NCBI GenBank assembly: GCA_964464755.1
Contig: CAYXGZ010000008.1
Coordinates: 1 to 64,000 of the forward strand
DNA: 64,000 nt
Source: CAYXGZ01 sp964464755
Lineage (GTDB): Bacteria; Planctomycetota; MHYJ01; JACPRB01
Direction: 5' to 3'
Part shown: positions 31,109 through 39,140 of the stretch, piece by piece
Position numbering within the stretch: the stretch's first letter is position 1
Layout: each line of letters begins with the position of its first letter
Made by a program: the position numbers and the translations under genes
The notes under the pieces: generated by a model
Database searches by the model: none
What the model was told of the DNA's origin: nothing
What the model saw: the letters and a program-made list of their open reading frames with translations, nothing else

Positions 31109-31855
31109 TCAGGGGGTGTCGGTGTACTCGACGGCGGGATCGGGGGCCGGGGCGGGGGCGACGTTCGTGTTCGCGTGGGCGAACGCGGGGTAGTCGGCGA
31201 TGATCTGCTGCCAGCACGACGTGGGCTGGCTGGCCTGCGAGAGGTGGTTGTCCGAGTCGCACCAGCGCAGGGGCGTGTAGCTCAGGTCCATCACGCACGC
31301 GGGGTCCTGGGGGGCCGAGGCGTACTCGTCCACGAGCAGGGGCCCGGGGGCCCAGCTCAAGACGAAGGTGAAGTGCCCCAGCTCGTGGACCAGGGTCGTG
31401 TTCGGGAAGTTGTCGGGCAGGCCCATGAAGCGGCCGTTGCGCCCCTGGGGGATGGCGACGTAGCCGCTGCCCGGCCCGTTGAAGCTCGCGGCGGGCCAGA
31501 CCATCACGTCGACGGTCGACGTGTCGATCGACGCGTACTGGCTGCTCGTGCTCCCCGGCGCCTTGTTGTCCGAGATCCGGATGCGGTCGATCCGCACCTG
31601 GCCCTCGGTCACGTTCCAGAGCGACTGGTTCGCCGTGACGAACTTCGCGTAGAGGGCCTGGAGCTGCGCGAGCGAGGCGTTCTCCGAGTAGCCGACGTTG
31701 AAGGCGACGAGGATCGGGGGCGGGGTCCCCGCCGGGGCCAGGGACTCGTGGACCGTCGGGCCGGCGGGCGGCGCCGGGCTGTCGTGGTGCTTCTTCTTCC
31801 CGCACGCGGGGAGGAGCACGACGGCGAGCAGGGCCAGCCCGAGGCGGGATCTCAC
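31109..31855 (-). CDS. Zinc metalloprotease lipoprotein (HExxH, DEY, Met-turn)
   Basis: 248 residues from a GTG at 31855. Lipobox LPAC (Cys18), Lys/His linker, then a metzincin-like domain: LVHELGHFTF holds H157-E158-x-x-H161, followed by VDEY at 175-178 and a CVMD methionine turn at 187-190. The HExxH ... DEY ... C-[VL]-M arrangement resembles the CLCA-type N-terminal protease domain rather than classic matrixins with a third histidine. Expected on the outer or inner membrane, facing the periplasm or outside. Extra cysteines (RWCDSD, TSCWQQ) may make disulphides. Substrate unknown. Confidence 0.78.
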   Translation of the reverse strand: MRSRLGLALLAVVLLPACGKKKHHDSPAPPAGPTVHESLAPAGTPPPILVAFNVGYSENASLAQLQALYAKFVTANQSLWNVTEGQVRIDRIRISDNKAPGSTSSQYASIDTSTVDVMVWPAASFNGPGSGYVAIPQGRNGRFMGLPDNFPNTTLVHELGHFTFVLSWAPGPLLVDEYASAPQDPACVMDLSYTPLRWCDSDNHLSQASQPTSCWQQIIADYPAFAHANTNVAPAPAPDPAVEYTDTP

Positions 31856-31861
31856 GGGCCG

Positions 31862-31870
31862 ATTATATCA
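31862..31870 (-). promoter_or_regulatory. Extended -10 promoter of the metalloprotease gene (leaderless)
   Basis: Minus-strand TGATATAAT, a perfect TATAAT with TGn; 6 nt to the GTG at 31855. Its form copies the DUF350 promoter. Confidence 0.5.
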
Positions 31871-33046
31871 CCGCGCCTCGAGCGTGCCGACGTCGACGGT
31901 TCCCTCCTCGGGCAGCTCGACGACCGCTGCGGGCCCGTCATCCGCCATCACCCTCCAGGTGCCGGGCATCAGCCCCTCGAGGACGAAGGTCCCGTCCTCG
32001 CCGGGGGGAAGGCGGTGGATGCTCTCCGGACCGGAGGCCTGGACGACGCGGGCTCCCGGCGCCCGGCCGCGGAGCCGGCCGGGGCGCAGCAGCTCGAGGA
32101 CCATGCCGTCGCCCGGGCCGGGGCGGCGATGCAGCCGCTGCACGTAGCCCTCGGCCTGCACCAGGACGGTGAGGGGCCCGGGGTCGAGGCCTCCCAGGAC
32201 GAAGCCGCCGTCCGGGCCGGACCGGGCCTCCTGCTCGTAGGCCGTTCCCTGCGACGCCTTGACGCGGGCGCCCGGGATCGGCGAGCCGTCGCGGCGCCGG
32301 ACGGTGCCGGAGATCCCGGCCCCCGCCTCGAGCACGAGGCGGCGCGAGGTCGGCCCCTCGAGCAGCCCGAGCGTCTCCTCGTGCGGCCGGCCGAGGGGAT
32401 GGCGGACGAGGAGGTGGACGCGCTGGTCGGCGGGCAGGGCGTCCAGCCGGGCCCGGCCCGAGTCGTCGGTCACCGCGCTTCGCAGGGCGGGGCCGAGCCG
32501 TCCATACTCGGTGCCCGCGACGGAGATCCAGGCCTCCACGCTCGCGCCGGCCGCGGGACCGGAGGCGACGAGGACCTCGACGTCGAGCGCGATCCCGGGG
32601 ACGGGGAGCAGGCGGACCTCGGCGGTCTCCCCGGGAAGCACGAGGGCGTCGGCGAAGGCGGGGCCGAGCCCCGCGGGCTCGCAGGCGACCCGGTACCGGC
32701 CCGGCGGCAGGTCCCGGAACTCGAAGTAGCCCAGCATGTCCGTCCGCCCTCTTCTCACGGTCGGGGCCGTGACGAACCCGCCGTCGCGGGCGAGGTCGAG
32801 TGTCCCCACGGCGACTTCCGCCCCAGCGACCGGCGTGGCGGCGGCGACGTGCCCCGTGATCCGTCCCGCGGTTCGGGCGGGCGGGGATGCCGGCGGCGTG
32901 GGACGGGCCGGCGGCGGCGTGGCCGCGCGCGGGGCGGGGGAGGCGGGGCCCGGGAGCGCGGGCCCGGGGGCCGGCATCCCGCGTGGCCCGAGGAGGGCGA
33001 CGAGGAGGACGGCGGCCAGGGCCGCGGGGACGAGGAGCCGCTTCAC
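31868..33046 (-). CDS. Exported protein with carboxypeptidase-regulatory-like repeats
   Basis: 392 residues from a GTG at 33046, giving the signal/anchor KRLLVPAALAAVLLVALLG, then a long Pro/Ala linker. At least four beta-sandwich units of the carboxypeptidase-regulatory (CnaB-like) type follow: GRITGHVAAATPVAGAEVAV with YFEFRDLPPGRYRVACEPAG; ALRSAVTDDSGRARLDALPA; GISGTVRRRDGSPIPGARVK with GGFVLGGLDPGPLTVLVQAE; and TFVLEGLMPGTWRVM. Such units act as surface stalks or binding modules. A minus-strand TACGAT box ends 6 nt before the GTG. Divergent from the SurA-like gene. Confidence 0.8.
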   Translation of the reverse strand: MKRLLVPAALAAVLLVALLGPRGMPAPGPALPGPASPAPRAATPPPARPTPPASPPARTAGRITGHVAAATPVAGAEVAVGTLDLARDGGFVTAPTVRRGRTDMLGYFEFRDLPPGRYRVACEPAGLGPAFADALVLPGETAEVRLLPVPGIALDVEVLVASGPAAGASVEAWISVAGTEYGRLGPALRSAVTDDSGRARLDALPADQRVHLLVRHPLGRPHEETLGLLEGPTSRRLVLEAGAGISGTVRRRDGSPIPGARVKASQGTAYEQEARSGPDGGFVLGGLDPGPLTVLVQAEGYVQRLHRRPGPGDGMVLELLRPGRLRGRAPGARVVQASGPESIHRLPPGEDGTFVLEGLMPGTWRVMADDGPAAVVELPEEGTVDVGTLEAR

Positions 33047-33052
33047 CGGGGC

Positions 33053-33058
33053 ATCGTA
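33053..33058 (-). promoter_or_regulatory. -10 box of the carboxypeptidase-regulatory-like gene (leaderless)
   Basis: Minus-strand TACGAT, 6 nt before the GTG at 33046; no obvious -35. Confidence 0.3.
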
Positions 33059-33076
33059 GCACGGACGGATCCCGGG

Positions 33077-33082
33077 TATAAT
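33077..33082 (+). promoter_or_regulatory. -10 box of the SurA-like gene (leaderless)
   Basis: Perfect TATAAT, 9 nt before the ATG at 33092; no clear -35 box. Confidence 0.4.
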
Positions 33083-33091
33083 CCCGGCCCC

Positions 33092-34045
33092 ATGGCAGCC
33101 AAAGGCGCGGTCGGGATCGTCGTGTTCGCCCTGGTCCTCGTGGTCGCGGCGGTGGTGGGGCTCATTCTCTGGGTCGCCCCGGACCACGCGGTCGTGATCC
33201 CGAGCATCGATCCCGTCCGCAACACCGAGGTCATCGGCCGCGTCGGGAATTTCGAGATCACCCGCTTCCACCTCACGATGAAGCGCGAGACGGAGAAGGC
33301 GAAGAGCGGGGAACCGGACAAGATCATGCCCGACCACGGGCTGTTCCGTGAGCTGCTGGACTCGGCCATCGAGGAGGAGATCCTCCGGAAGTACAAGTTC
33401 GAGATCACGCCGGACCTCCTGGCCAAGGAGCGGGCCCGGGTCGACAAGGAGACCATGGAGCCCGAGCGCCTCGCGAAGATGCAGCGCGTGTGCGCCCCCT
33501 ACCCGGGCATCTACGATCGCGTCGTCCTCCGGCCCCTGATCACGAACCGGATGATCTACCAGCTCCTGAACTTCAACGAGGAGATCCAGGCCGAGGCCTA
33601 CGCGAAGGCCCGCGCCATCTACGAGCGGGCGAAGCAGGACCCGACCTACCTGGCCGTCGAGGGGGCGGGCCAGCCGTCCGGTGCCTACCAGAAGTTCTCC
33701 CCGAACGTGCTGCCGCCCCGCGAGCCCCCCGGGTCCGAGGAGATGCACCGGCGGCGGATGCGGGACTTCATCAAGGCGAAGCTCGATCGGGTCGCGCCCG
33801 GCGGCGTCATCCTCCTCGACGAGATGGGGGGCCTCGCGATCGTCCGCCTCATCTCCCGCGACGGGGAGGACGGCGAGTACGAGATCCTCAGCGTGCCCAA
33901 GCGCACCCACGACTCCTGGATGCGGGAGCAGCTCAAGTCGATCCGTTTCGAGGTCCTCGATCCGGCCATCCGGAAGGAGCTCATGGAGAAGGGCAAGGGA
34001 AACCCCGTCCTCGACCGCCTGATCGAGCTCCAGAACGGGAAATGA
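33092..34045 (+). CDS. Membrane-anchored SurA-N-like protein
   Basis: 317 residues. N-terminal membrane anchor GIVVFALVLVVAAVVGLILWVA, then a domain resembling the SurA/PrsA/PpiD chaperone N-terminus: IGRVGNFEITRFHL (the strand-helix opening), LFRELLDSAIEEEILRKYKF, and a helical core. A parvulin PPIase domain is not clearly present; the C-terminal DRVAPGGVILLDEMGGLAIV could be a remnant. Probably a periplasmic chaperone. It shares a short divergent region with the carboxypeptidase-regulatory-like gene and overlaps the downstream phosphodiesterase (ATGA). Confidence 0.65.
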   Translation: MAAKGAVGIVVFALVLVVAAVVGLILWVAPDHAVVIPSIDPVRNTEVIGRVGNFEITRFHLTMKRETEKAKSGEPDKIMPDHGLFRELLDSAIEEEILRKYKFEITPDLLAKERARVDKETMEPERLAKMQRVCAPYPGIYDRVVLRPLITNRMIYQLLNFNEEIQAEAYAKARAIYERAKQDPTYLAVEGAGQPSGAYQKFSPNVLPPREPPGSEEMHRRRMRDFIKAKLDRVAPGGVILLDEMGGLAIVRLISRDGEDGEYEILSVPKRTHDSWMREQLKSIRFEVLDPAIRKELMEKGKGNPVLDRLIELQNGK

Positions 34046-35412
34046 AGCCCGTCGTCGTCCTCGACGTGGTCGGCCTGACCCCCTCGCTCCTCGCGCACGC
34101 CCCCCGGATCTCCGCGCTCTCCGCGACGGGCTTCCGGGCCCCGCTGGGCACGGTGCTGCCCGCGGTCACCTGCTCCGCGCAGTCCACGTTCCTCACCGGC
34201 CGGCTCCCGCGCGAGCACGGCGTCGTCGGCAACGGCTGGTACGTCCGCGAGCAGGCCGAGGTCGCCTTCTGGAAGCAGTCGGCGGGCCTCGTCTCGGGCG
34301 AGCGGCCCTGGGAGGCGGGGCGGGCCCGAGACCGCTCCTTCACCTGCGCCCAGCTCTTCTGGTGGTTCAACATGTACGGCGGGGCGGACTGGTCGGTGAC
34401 GCCGCGGCCCGCGTACCCCGCCGACGGCCGCAAGATCCCGGACATCTACGCGGAGCCGCCGGAGCTGAGGCGCGAGCTCAACGCGGAGCTCGGGCCGTCC
34501 CCGCTCTTCCAGTTCGGGGGCCCCGGCGCGTCGATCGCCTCGCCGGCGTGGCTCGCCCCCGCCGCGGGCCGGGTCATCCGCGCGACGCGCCCGACGCTGT
34601 CGCTCGTGTACCTCCCGCACCTCGACTACGACCTCCAGCGCGTCGGCCCCGCCCACCCGTCGATCCCGGGGCGGGTCCGCGAGGTGGACGCCGAGGCCGG
34701 CCGGGTCATCGACGCGGCGCGGGACATCGGCGCCGAGGTGATCGTGCTCTCGGAGTACGGGATCACGGCGGTCTCCGGCCCCGTGCACCTCAACCGCGCG
34801 CTGCGCGAGGGGGGCTTCCTCCGCGTCCAGGAGGTGCTCGACCGCTGGGAGATCCTCGACGCGGGGGCCTCGCGGGCCTTCGCGGTGGCCGACCACCAGG
34901 TGGCGCACGTGTACGTCCGCGACGAGGCCGACCTCGCCGCCGTGAAGGGGCTCCTCGAGCGCACGCCGGGCGTCGCGCGCGTGCTCGACGCGGAGGGGAA
35001 GCGCGGGGCGGGGCTCGACCACCCGCGGGCCGGGGACCTCGTCGCGCTGGCCGCGCCGGACCGCTGGTTCACCTACTACTTCTGGATGGACGACGCGAAA
35101 GCGCCGGACTACGCGCGCACCGTGGACATCCACCGCAAGCCGGGTTACGACCCCGTCGAGCTCTTCCTCGACCCGGCGATCCCGCTGCCGAAGCTGAAGA
35201 TCGCCGGCAAGCTGCTCCGGAAGGCGCTGGGGTTCCGGTACCTCATGGACGTGATCCCGCTCGACGCGGCGCTCGTGAAGGGCTCGCACGGGCTGCTGCC
35301 GGCGCGGGACGAGGACGGGCCGGTGCTGCTGTCGACGTCGACGGCGGGCGCCGCGGACCGCGTGGCCGCGACGGGCGTGAAGGACCTGCTGCTGCGGACG
35401 ATCTTCGGGTGA
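34042..35412 (+). CDS. Alkaline-phosphatase-superfamily nucleotide pyrophosphatase/phosphodiesterase
   Basis: 456 residues. The first metal aspartate is in VVVLDVVGLTPSLL and the nucleophilic threonine in PAVTCSAQSTFLTGRLPREHG; LPHLDYDLQRVG and VIVLSEYGI hold further metal ligands, and SHGLLPARDEDGPVLL closes the domain, as in type I phosphodiesterase / nucleotide pyrophosphatase enzymes. No signal peptide is visible, so it may be cytoplasmic. Coupled to the SurA-like gene by a four-base overlap. Substrate unknown. Confidence 0.85.
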   Translation: MKPVVVLDVVGLTPSLLAHAPRISALSATGFRAPLGTVLPAVTCSAQSTFLTGRLPREHGVVGNGWYVREQAEVAFWKQSAGLVSGERPWEAGRARDRSFTCAQLFWWFNMYGGADWSVTPRPAYPADGRKIPDIYAEPPELRRELNAELGPSPLFQFGGPGASIASPAWLAPAAGRVIRATRPTLSLVYLPHLDYDLQRVGPAHPSIPGRVREVDAEAGRVIDAARDIGAEVIVLSEYGITAVSGPVHLNRALREGGFLRVQEVLDRWEILDAGASRAFAVADHQVAHVYVRDEADLAAVKGLLERTPGVARVLDAEGKRGAGLDHPRAGDLVALAAPDRWFTYYFWMDDAKAPDYARTVDIHRKPGYDPVELFLDPAIPLPKLKIAGKLLRKALGFRYLMDVIPLDAALVKGSHGLLPARDEDGPVLLSTSTAGAADRVAATGVKDLLLRTIFG

Positions 35413-35443
35413 AAAAAGTGGGGCCGGCCTTCCGGCCGGCCCC
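35412..35443 (-). terminator. Intrinsic terminator, minus-strand oriented
   Basis: Perfect 10 bp stem GGGGCCGGCC / GGCCGGCCCC (35420-35429, 35434-35443) with a 4 nt loop. A run of six A at 35412-35417 becomes TTTTTT after the stem on the minus strand. There is no T-tract on the plus side, so it serves a minus-strand transcript best, though it may also act on the phosphodiesterase mRNA. Confidence 0.75.
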
Positions 35444-35690
35444 GGGACGTCCGTGCTGAGTGGCTCTCGTCAACTCCCGCGTACGGCGGGCTTCCTGCCA
35501 GGGTTGCCCCTCGCGGGACGGCCAGGCGAGAGCACGCCTGCCCTCACCGGGAGAGCCTCCTCGAACCGTGACTATTTCCCAAGCTGGACCACCTCCTCTC
35601 CCCCCGGGGGCGACCGCCTTCGGGTACGTCCGCGACGCTCCGTTGCGCCGCGGACGGCGTTCGTATTCGACCCCACGGAGTGGCTTCCCC
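35418..35690 (-). ncRNA. Candidate structured non-coding RNA, about 270 nt
   Basis: This is the only interval over 300 bp without a credible protein gene. On the minus strand it begins after a TTGCGC-16-TACACT promoter and ends in a strong terminator. Predicted stems include CCAC/GTGG at the 5' end (loop TCC), CGTCCGCG/CGCGGACG, CAGGCG/CGCCTG (loop TGCTCT), CCCGC/GCGGG, and a longer-range GGCTCTC/GAGAGCC. I compared it by eye with RNase P, tmRNA, SRP and 6S RNA and with common riboswitches and could not match it. Short frames through it have no recognisable protein content. Confidence 0.4.
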
Positions 35691-35691
35691 G

Positions 35692-35719
35692 AGTGTATCC
35701 CGAGCCCGGCCGCGCGCAA
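35692..35719 (-). promoter_or_regulatory. Promoter of the candidate ncRNA
   Basis: Minus-strand TTGCGC (35719-35714), 16 bp spacer, TACACT (35697-35692); start expected near 35686. Confidence 0.4.
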
Positions 35720-35740
35720 GGGCGATAAGATGGGGACGCC

Positions 35741-36097
35741 GTGATCCCCATCCCCTGCCCGCAGTGCGGGAAGGTCCCGCCCCCGGCCTGCGCCTGCCCG
35801 CCGCTTCCGCCCGGTCCGCCGGAGCCCGCGCCCCCCGCCGCCCCGGCCCCGGTCGCGCGCAAGGAGATCATCAAGATCCGGCGGGAGAAGCGGGGGGGCG
35901 GCCGCGAGGTGACGATCCTCGAGGGCTTCTTCACGGGCAGCGTGGACGTCGAGGAACTCGCCCGCGACCTCAAGAAGCGCTGCGGGGCCGGGGGGTCGGC
36001 GAAGGGCGGGACGATCGAGCTGCAGGGCGACCGCCGGGCGGAGGCCGAGGCCTTCCTTGCCGAGCGGGGCTTCCGCTCGAAGCGGGCGGGCGGTTAG
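35741..36097 (+). CDS. SUI1/YciH-family translation initiation factor-like protein
   Basis: 118 residues from a GTG at 35741. The C-terminal 75 residues are an eIF1/SUI1 domain: IIKIRREKRGGGREVTILEG, then VEELARDLKKRCGAGGSAKG and IELQGDRRAEAEAFL. The N-terminus has CPQCGKVPPPACAC, a four-cysteine patch that may bind zinc, joined by a Pro/Ala linker. Bacterial YciH proteins resemble eIF1 and can influence start-codon selection in vitro; their cellular role is unclear. Its presence is notable in a genome that appears to use many leaderless mRNAs. Convergent with the large kinase gene (3 bp gap). Confidence 0.9.
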   Translation: MIPIPCPQCGKVPPPACACPPLPPGPPEPAPPAAPAPVARKEIIKIRREKRGGGREVTILEGFFTGSVDVEELARDLKKRCGAGGSAKGGTIELQGDRRAEAEAFLAERGFRSKRAGG

Positions 36098-36100
36098 CGG

Positions 36101-39025
36101 TTACTTGCCGTCGAGGACGCAGCGGAAGCCGAGGTCCTTCAAGAGCGCCTGGTTGGGCGCCTGGAAATCCCGCTCCCAGGAGCGGCAGAGCGTCTTGACG
36201 AGGTAGGAGCCCCCCTTGACGACGCGGTGCGTCCCGCGGTCGTCGGAGAGGTCCTTGGTCCACTCCCAGACGTTGCCGGCCATGTCGAGGCAGCCGAAGG
36301 GGCTGCGGCCGTCGGGGAAGGACCCGGCCGGCGCGGTGTAGCGGAACCCGTCGGAGTCGCCGTTCGCATCGCCCCAGTTCAGCCGCTTCTCGTTGGCGGA
36401 CCAGTCGTCGCCCCAGGGGTAGGTCCGGCCGTCGGTGCCCCGGGCCGCCTTCTCCCACTCCTTCTCGGAGGGCAGCCGCTTGCCCGCCCAGGCCGCGTAG
36501 GCGCAGGCGTCGAAGTAATCGACGCCCACGACGGGCCGGGCCGCGTCGCGGAAATCCGGGTGGCTCCAGTAGTGGGGCGTGTGGTTCTTGTTGCGGCCCT
36601 CGTTGGGGTCGCACTTCGAGTGGTCGTTCGTGCGCTTCATCCAGTCGAGGAAGACCGCGTACTGCTCGTTGGTGACCTCGCCCTCGTCGCAGTAGAAGCC
36701 GGGCAGGAGCTCCTCCTGCTGCTTGGTCTGCCGGGGGAGCCAGTGCTTCTCGGGCACGCCGTGGAGGAAGCGGCCCGCGGGGACGTAGACCAGCTTCAGC
36801 GCGCGCAGGTCGAAGCGCAGCTTGCGCTCGGCGCCGGGCTCGAGGTCGGCCTCCTTCTCGATGCCGAGCACGCGGACCCGGTGCTTGCCGGGGGAAACCA
36901 GGAACGCGCCGCCGGGGCCGGCCCGCGAGACCTGGTCGTCGATCCAGACCTCGGCGCCCGGCACCTCGCAGTCCACGAAGAGTTTCGCCGGCGGGACCTT
37001 CAGGAGCGCCGCCTTCACGGGCACGGTCTGGTCCTTCGAGAGCACCTCGAAGGCGACCTTGGTCGGGTAGTGGCCCGGGAGGACGAACTCGGCCTCGTGC
37101 CGGCCGCCCTCGATCTTCTGGAGCAGGGGGCCGCTGCCGATCTCGCCGAGCTCGCGGCCGTCGAGGGACACCCGCGCGCCGCGGGGCTCCGAGTCCAGCG
37201 AGATCCAGCCGTGGACCCGGGTCATCGGGACCGTGATGGACTGGGCGCCGGCGACCTTCAGGACGTCCTCGAAGGTCTCGTGGTAGCGCAGCTCGAGGCG
37301 GAGCCGGTAGGCGCCGTCGGGCAGCTGCAGGGTCAGCGGCGTGACGCCCTTCTCGACCTCGTTGACGTAGACCGACGCGCCCGCGGGGCGCGAGGTCACC
37401 GGCACGGAGTGGAACTGGTCGGAGGCCTCGGGGCCCTCGACGGGCATCAGGAGCATCTCGCGCAGGACCGGCTCGCCGGGGCGGACCGTCACGCCGAACT
37501 CGAGCGCCTTGAAGCGGGCGTGCGAGAGCTTGATCGCGTGGGGGCCCGCGTCGAGGTCCTTGAGCTCGAGGGGCGTGACGCCGACGGACTGGCCGTCGAG
37601 CTCGACGAGGGCCTGGGGGGCGTTGGGCGTCTCGAGGCGGAGGCTGCCCTTCTGCCGGACGAGCTCGAGGCGGCCGAGGTCGCCGGGGCGGCCCTCGACG
37701 TCGGCGAGCGCGGCCTGGGCCCGGGTGCGGACGTCGACGAGGGCGAGGTGGCGGCGCCCGTCGACGAGCCGGGGCTCGAGGTGGAAGAGCCGGGCCTCGT
37801 GGAAGTCGCGGGAGACCCGCAGCTCGTGGCTCCCGTAGGGGAGGCGGTACTCGGCCCCGCGCTCCAGCGGGCGGTTGTCGAGGAAGAGCTCCGCGTCGGG
37901 CGGGACCGTCTCCAGCTTCACGACGGCCTCGGCCTCGCGGACCGGGGCGGGCGCGGGCTCCGCGGTGGCGCCGGCCTGCTCCGCGTGGCCCTTCCACCAG
38001 ACGTGGGCGCTGAGGCCCACGAGGGCGAGCACGAAGCCGAGCACGGCCCACTCGAAGAGGCGGGCGGCCATCGGGGCGCGGTGCACGGGCGGGGCCGCGG
38101 CGACCTCGGCGCGGACGGCGCGGACTTCGCCGGAGACGACCTGGCCGGCGGGGGCGCCCGAGGCCACGAGCCGGAGGAGGAAGGCCTCCTTGGCCTTCTG
38201 GAGGTCCGCGATCATGTCCCGGGCCGTCGCGTAGCGCTGCTGGAGGTCGATCGACAGCGCGGTCTTGCAGACCCGGTCGAGCTCCGGCGTGACGACGGGG
38301 TTCAGCTCGCTGGGCAGGTCCATGCCCAGCGGGAGCTCGCCCGTGAGCATCTCGTAGAGCACGACGCCCACCGAGTAGAGGTCGGACTGCACGGACGACG
38401 CGGGCTCGGGGAGCATCGACTCGGGGGCCATGTAGAACAGCGTCCCCGCCAGCTGGCGCAGGCCGCTCGTGCGCGAGTTCGCCGATCGCACCATCTCGCC
38501 GGGCTCCTTGGTCGGGGGCTGGCCCAGCCCGAGGTCGGTGATCTTCACGTAGTGGACGAGCGCCTTCGCGTCCTTGGCGACCTGGACGCGCCGCTTCTCG
38601 ACGAGGATGTTCTCCGGCTTGATGTCCTTGTGGAGGATGCCGCGCCCGTGGGCGTAGGCCAGGGCCTCGAGGACCTGGGCGGCGATGTCGATCGCGTAGG
38701 GCGGGGGCAGGATGCCCTCGGTGGTCATGAACTGCCGGTGGTTGGGGCCCTCGACGTTATCATTGTAGATGTTCGGGGTGTCGTGCTCGACGTCGAGCCC
38801 GACCGTGCGGACGATGTTCGGGTGGTCGAGCTGGTGCTGGAACACGGCCTCCTTGCGGAGGAGGTCCATCGCCTCGGGCGAGGTGGGCACCTTGATGGCG
38901 ACCAGCTTGCCGGGGATCTGGACGTGCTCGGCCCTCCAGACCTCGCCGAACCCGCCCTGGCCGACCTTCTCGGCCAGGACGTACTCCGAGATCCGGTCGC
39001 CCTTCGACAGCGCTCGATAAGCCAT
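36101..39025 (-). CDS. Ser/Thr kinase fused to PEGA-like repeats and a formylglycine-enzyme-type (SUMF1) domain
   Basis: 974 residues from the ATG at 39025 (GAGGACG upstream). Kinase domain about 12-285: VGQGGFGEVW loop, lysine K45 in VAIKVP, catalytic HKDIKPENI (HKD at 132-134 rather than HRD), DLG at 164-166, and MAPES. A single membrane helix lies near residue 340 (AVLGFVLALVGLSAHVWW). The external part has several PEGA-like beta repeats (VPPDAELFLDNRPLERGAEY, NAPQALVELDGQSVGVTPLE, RPAGASVYVNEVEKGVTPLT, EPRGARVSLDGRELGEIG). Residues 745-974 are a SUMF1/FGE-like domain (EVTNEQYAVFLDW, RLPSEKEWEKAARG, DMAGNVWEWTKD, LGFRCVL). Likely a transmembrane signalling kinase with an extracytoplasmic sensor. 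Confidence 0.92.
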   Translation of the reverse strand: MAYRALSKGDRISEYVLAEKVGQGGFGEVWRAEHVQIPGKLVAIKVPTSPEAMDLLRKEAVFQHQLDHPNIVRTVGLDVEHDTPNIYNDNVEGPNHRQFMTTEGILPPPYAIDIAAQVLEALAYAHGRGILHKDIKPENILVEKRRVQVAKDAKALVHYVKITDLGLGQPPTKEPGEMVRSANSRTSGLRQLAGTLFYMAPESMLPEPASSVQSDLYSVGVVLYEMLTGELPLGMDLPSELNPVVTPELDRVCKTALSIDLQQRYATARDMIADLQKAKEAFLLRLVASGAPAGQVVSGEVRAVRAEVAAAPPVHRAPMAARLFEWAVLGFVLALVGLSAHVWWKGHAEQAGATAEPAPAPVREAEAVVKLETVPPDAELFLDNRPLERGAEYRLPYGSHELRVSRDFHEARLFHLEPRLVDGRRHLALVDVRTRAQAALADVEGRPGDLGRLELVRQKGSLRLETPNAPQALVELDGQSVGVTPLELKDLDAGPHAIKLSHARFKALEFGVTVRPGEPVLREMLLMPVEGPEASDQFHSVPVTSRPAGASVYVNEVEKGVTPLTLQLPDGAYRLRLELRYHETFEDVLKVAGAQSITVPMTRVHGWISLDSEPRGARVSLDGRELGEIGSGPLLQKIEGGRHEAEFVLPGHYPTKVAFEVLSKDQTVPVKAALLKVPPAKLFVDCEVPGAEVWIDDQVSRAGPGGAFLVSPGKHRVRVLGIEKEADLEPGAERKLRFDLRALKLVYVPAGRFLHGVPEKHWLPRQTKQQEELLPGFYCDEGEVTNEQYAVFLDWMKRTNDHSKCDPNEGRNKNHTPHYWSHPDFRDAARPVVGVDYFDACAYAAWAGKRLPSEKEWEKAARGTDGRTYPWGDDWSANEKRLNWGDANGDSDGFRYTAPAGSFPDGRSPFGCLDMAGNVWEWTKDLSDDRGTHRVVKGGSYLVKTLCRSWERDFQAPNQALLKDLGFRCVLDGK

Positions 39026-39096
39026 GGCGTCCTCGCCGGACGGTGAACCGATCCCGATCCTAGGATAACCCGCGGACCGGTCGCCGGGGCCCTTCG

Positions 39097-39126
39097 TTGA
39101 CGGCCCCCGGCGGGGTCTGCTATCTA
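39097..39126 (+). promoter_or_regulatory. Promoter of hemL
   Basis: TTGACG at 39097-39102, 18 bp spacer, TATCTA at 39121-39126; AAGGA at 39126-39130 is a weak ribosome-binding site for the ATG at 39141. Confidence 0.4.
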
Positions 39127-39140
39127 AGGACGAGAATCCC

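Noticed and set aside
35460..35744. A plus-strand frame of 94 codons in the non-coding interval
   Set aside because: No domain, biased Arg/Pro/Ser composition, no ribosome-binding site, and it overlaps the SUI1 start. The interval fits a minus-strand RNA better.
37000..37900. Repeats in the PEGA region as possible DNA tandem repeats
   Set aside because: The repeats exist only at the protein-domain level; DNA identity between units is low.
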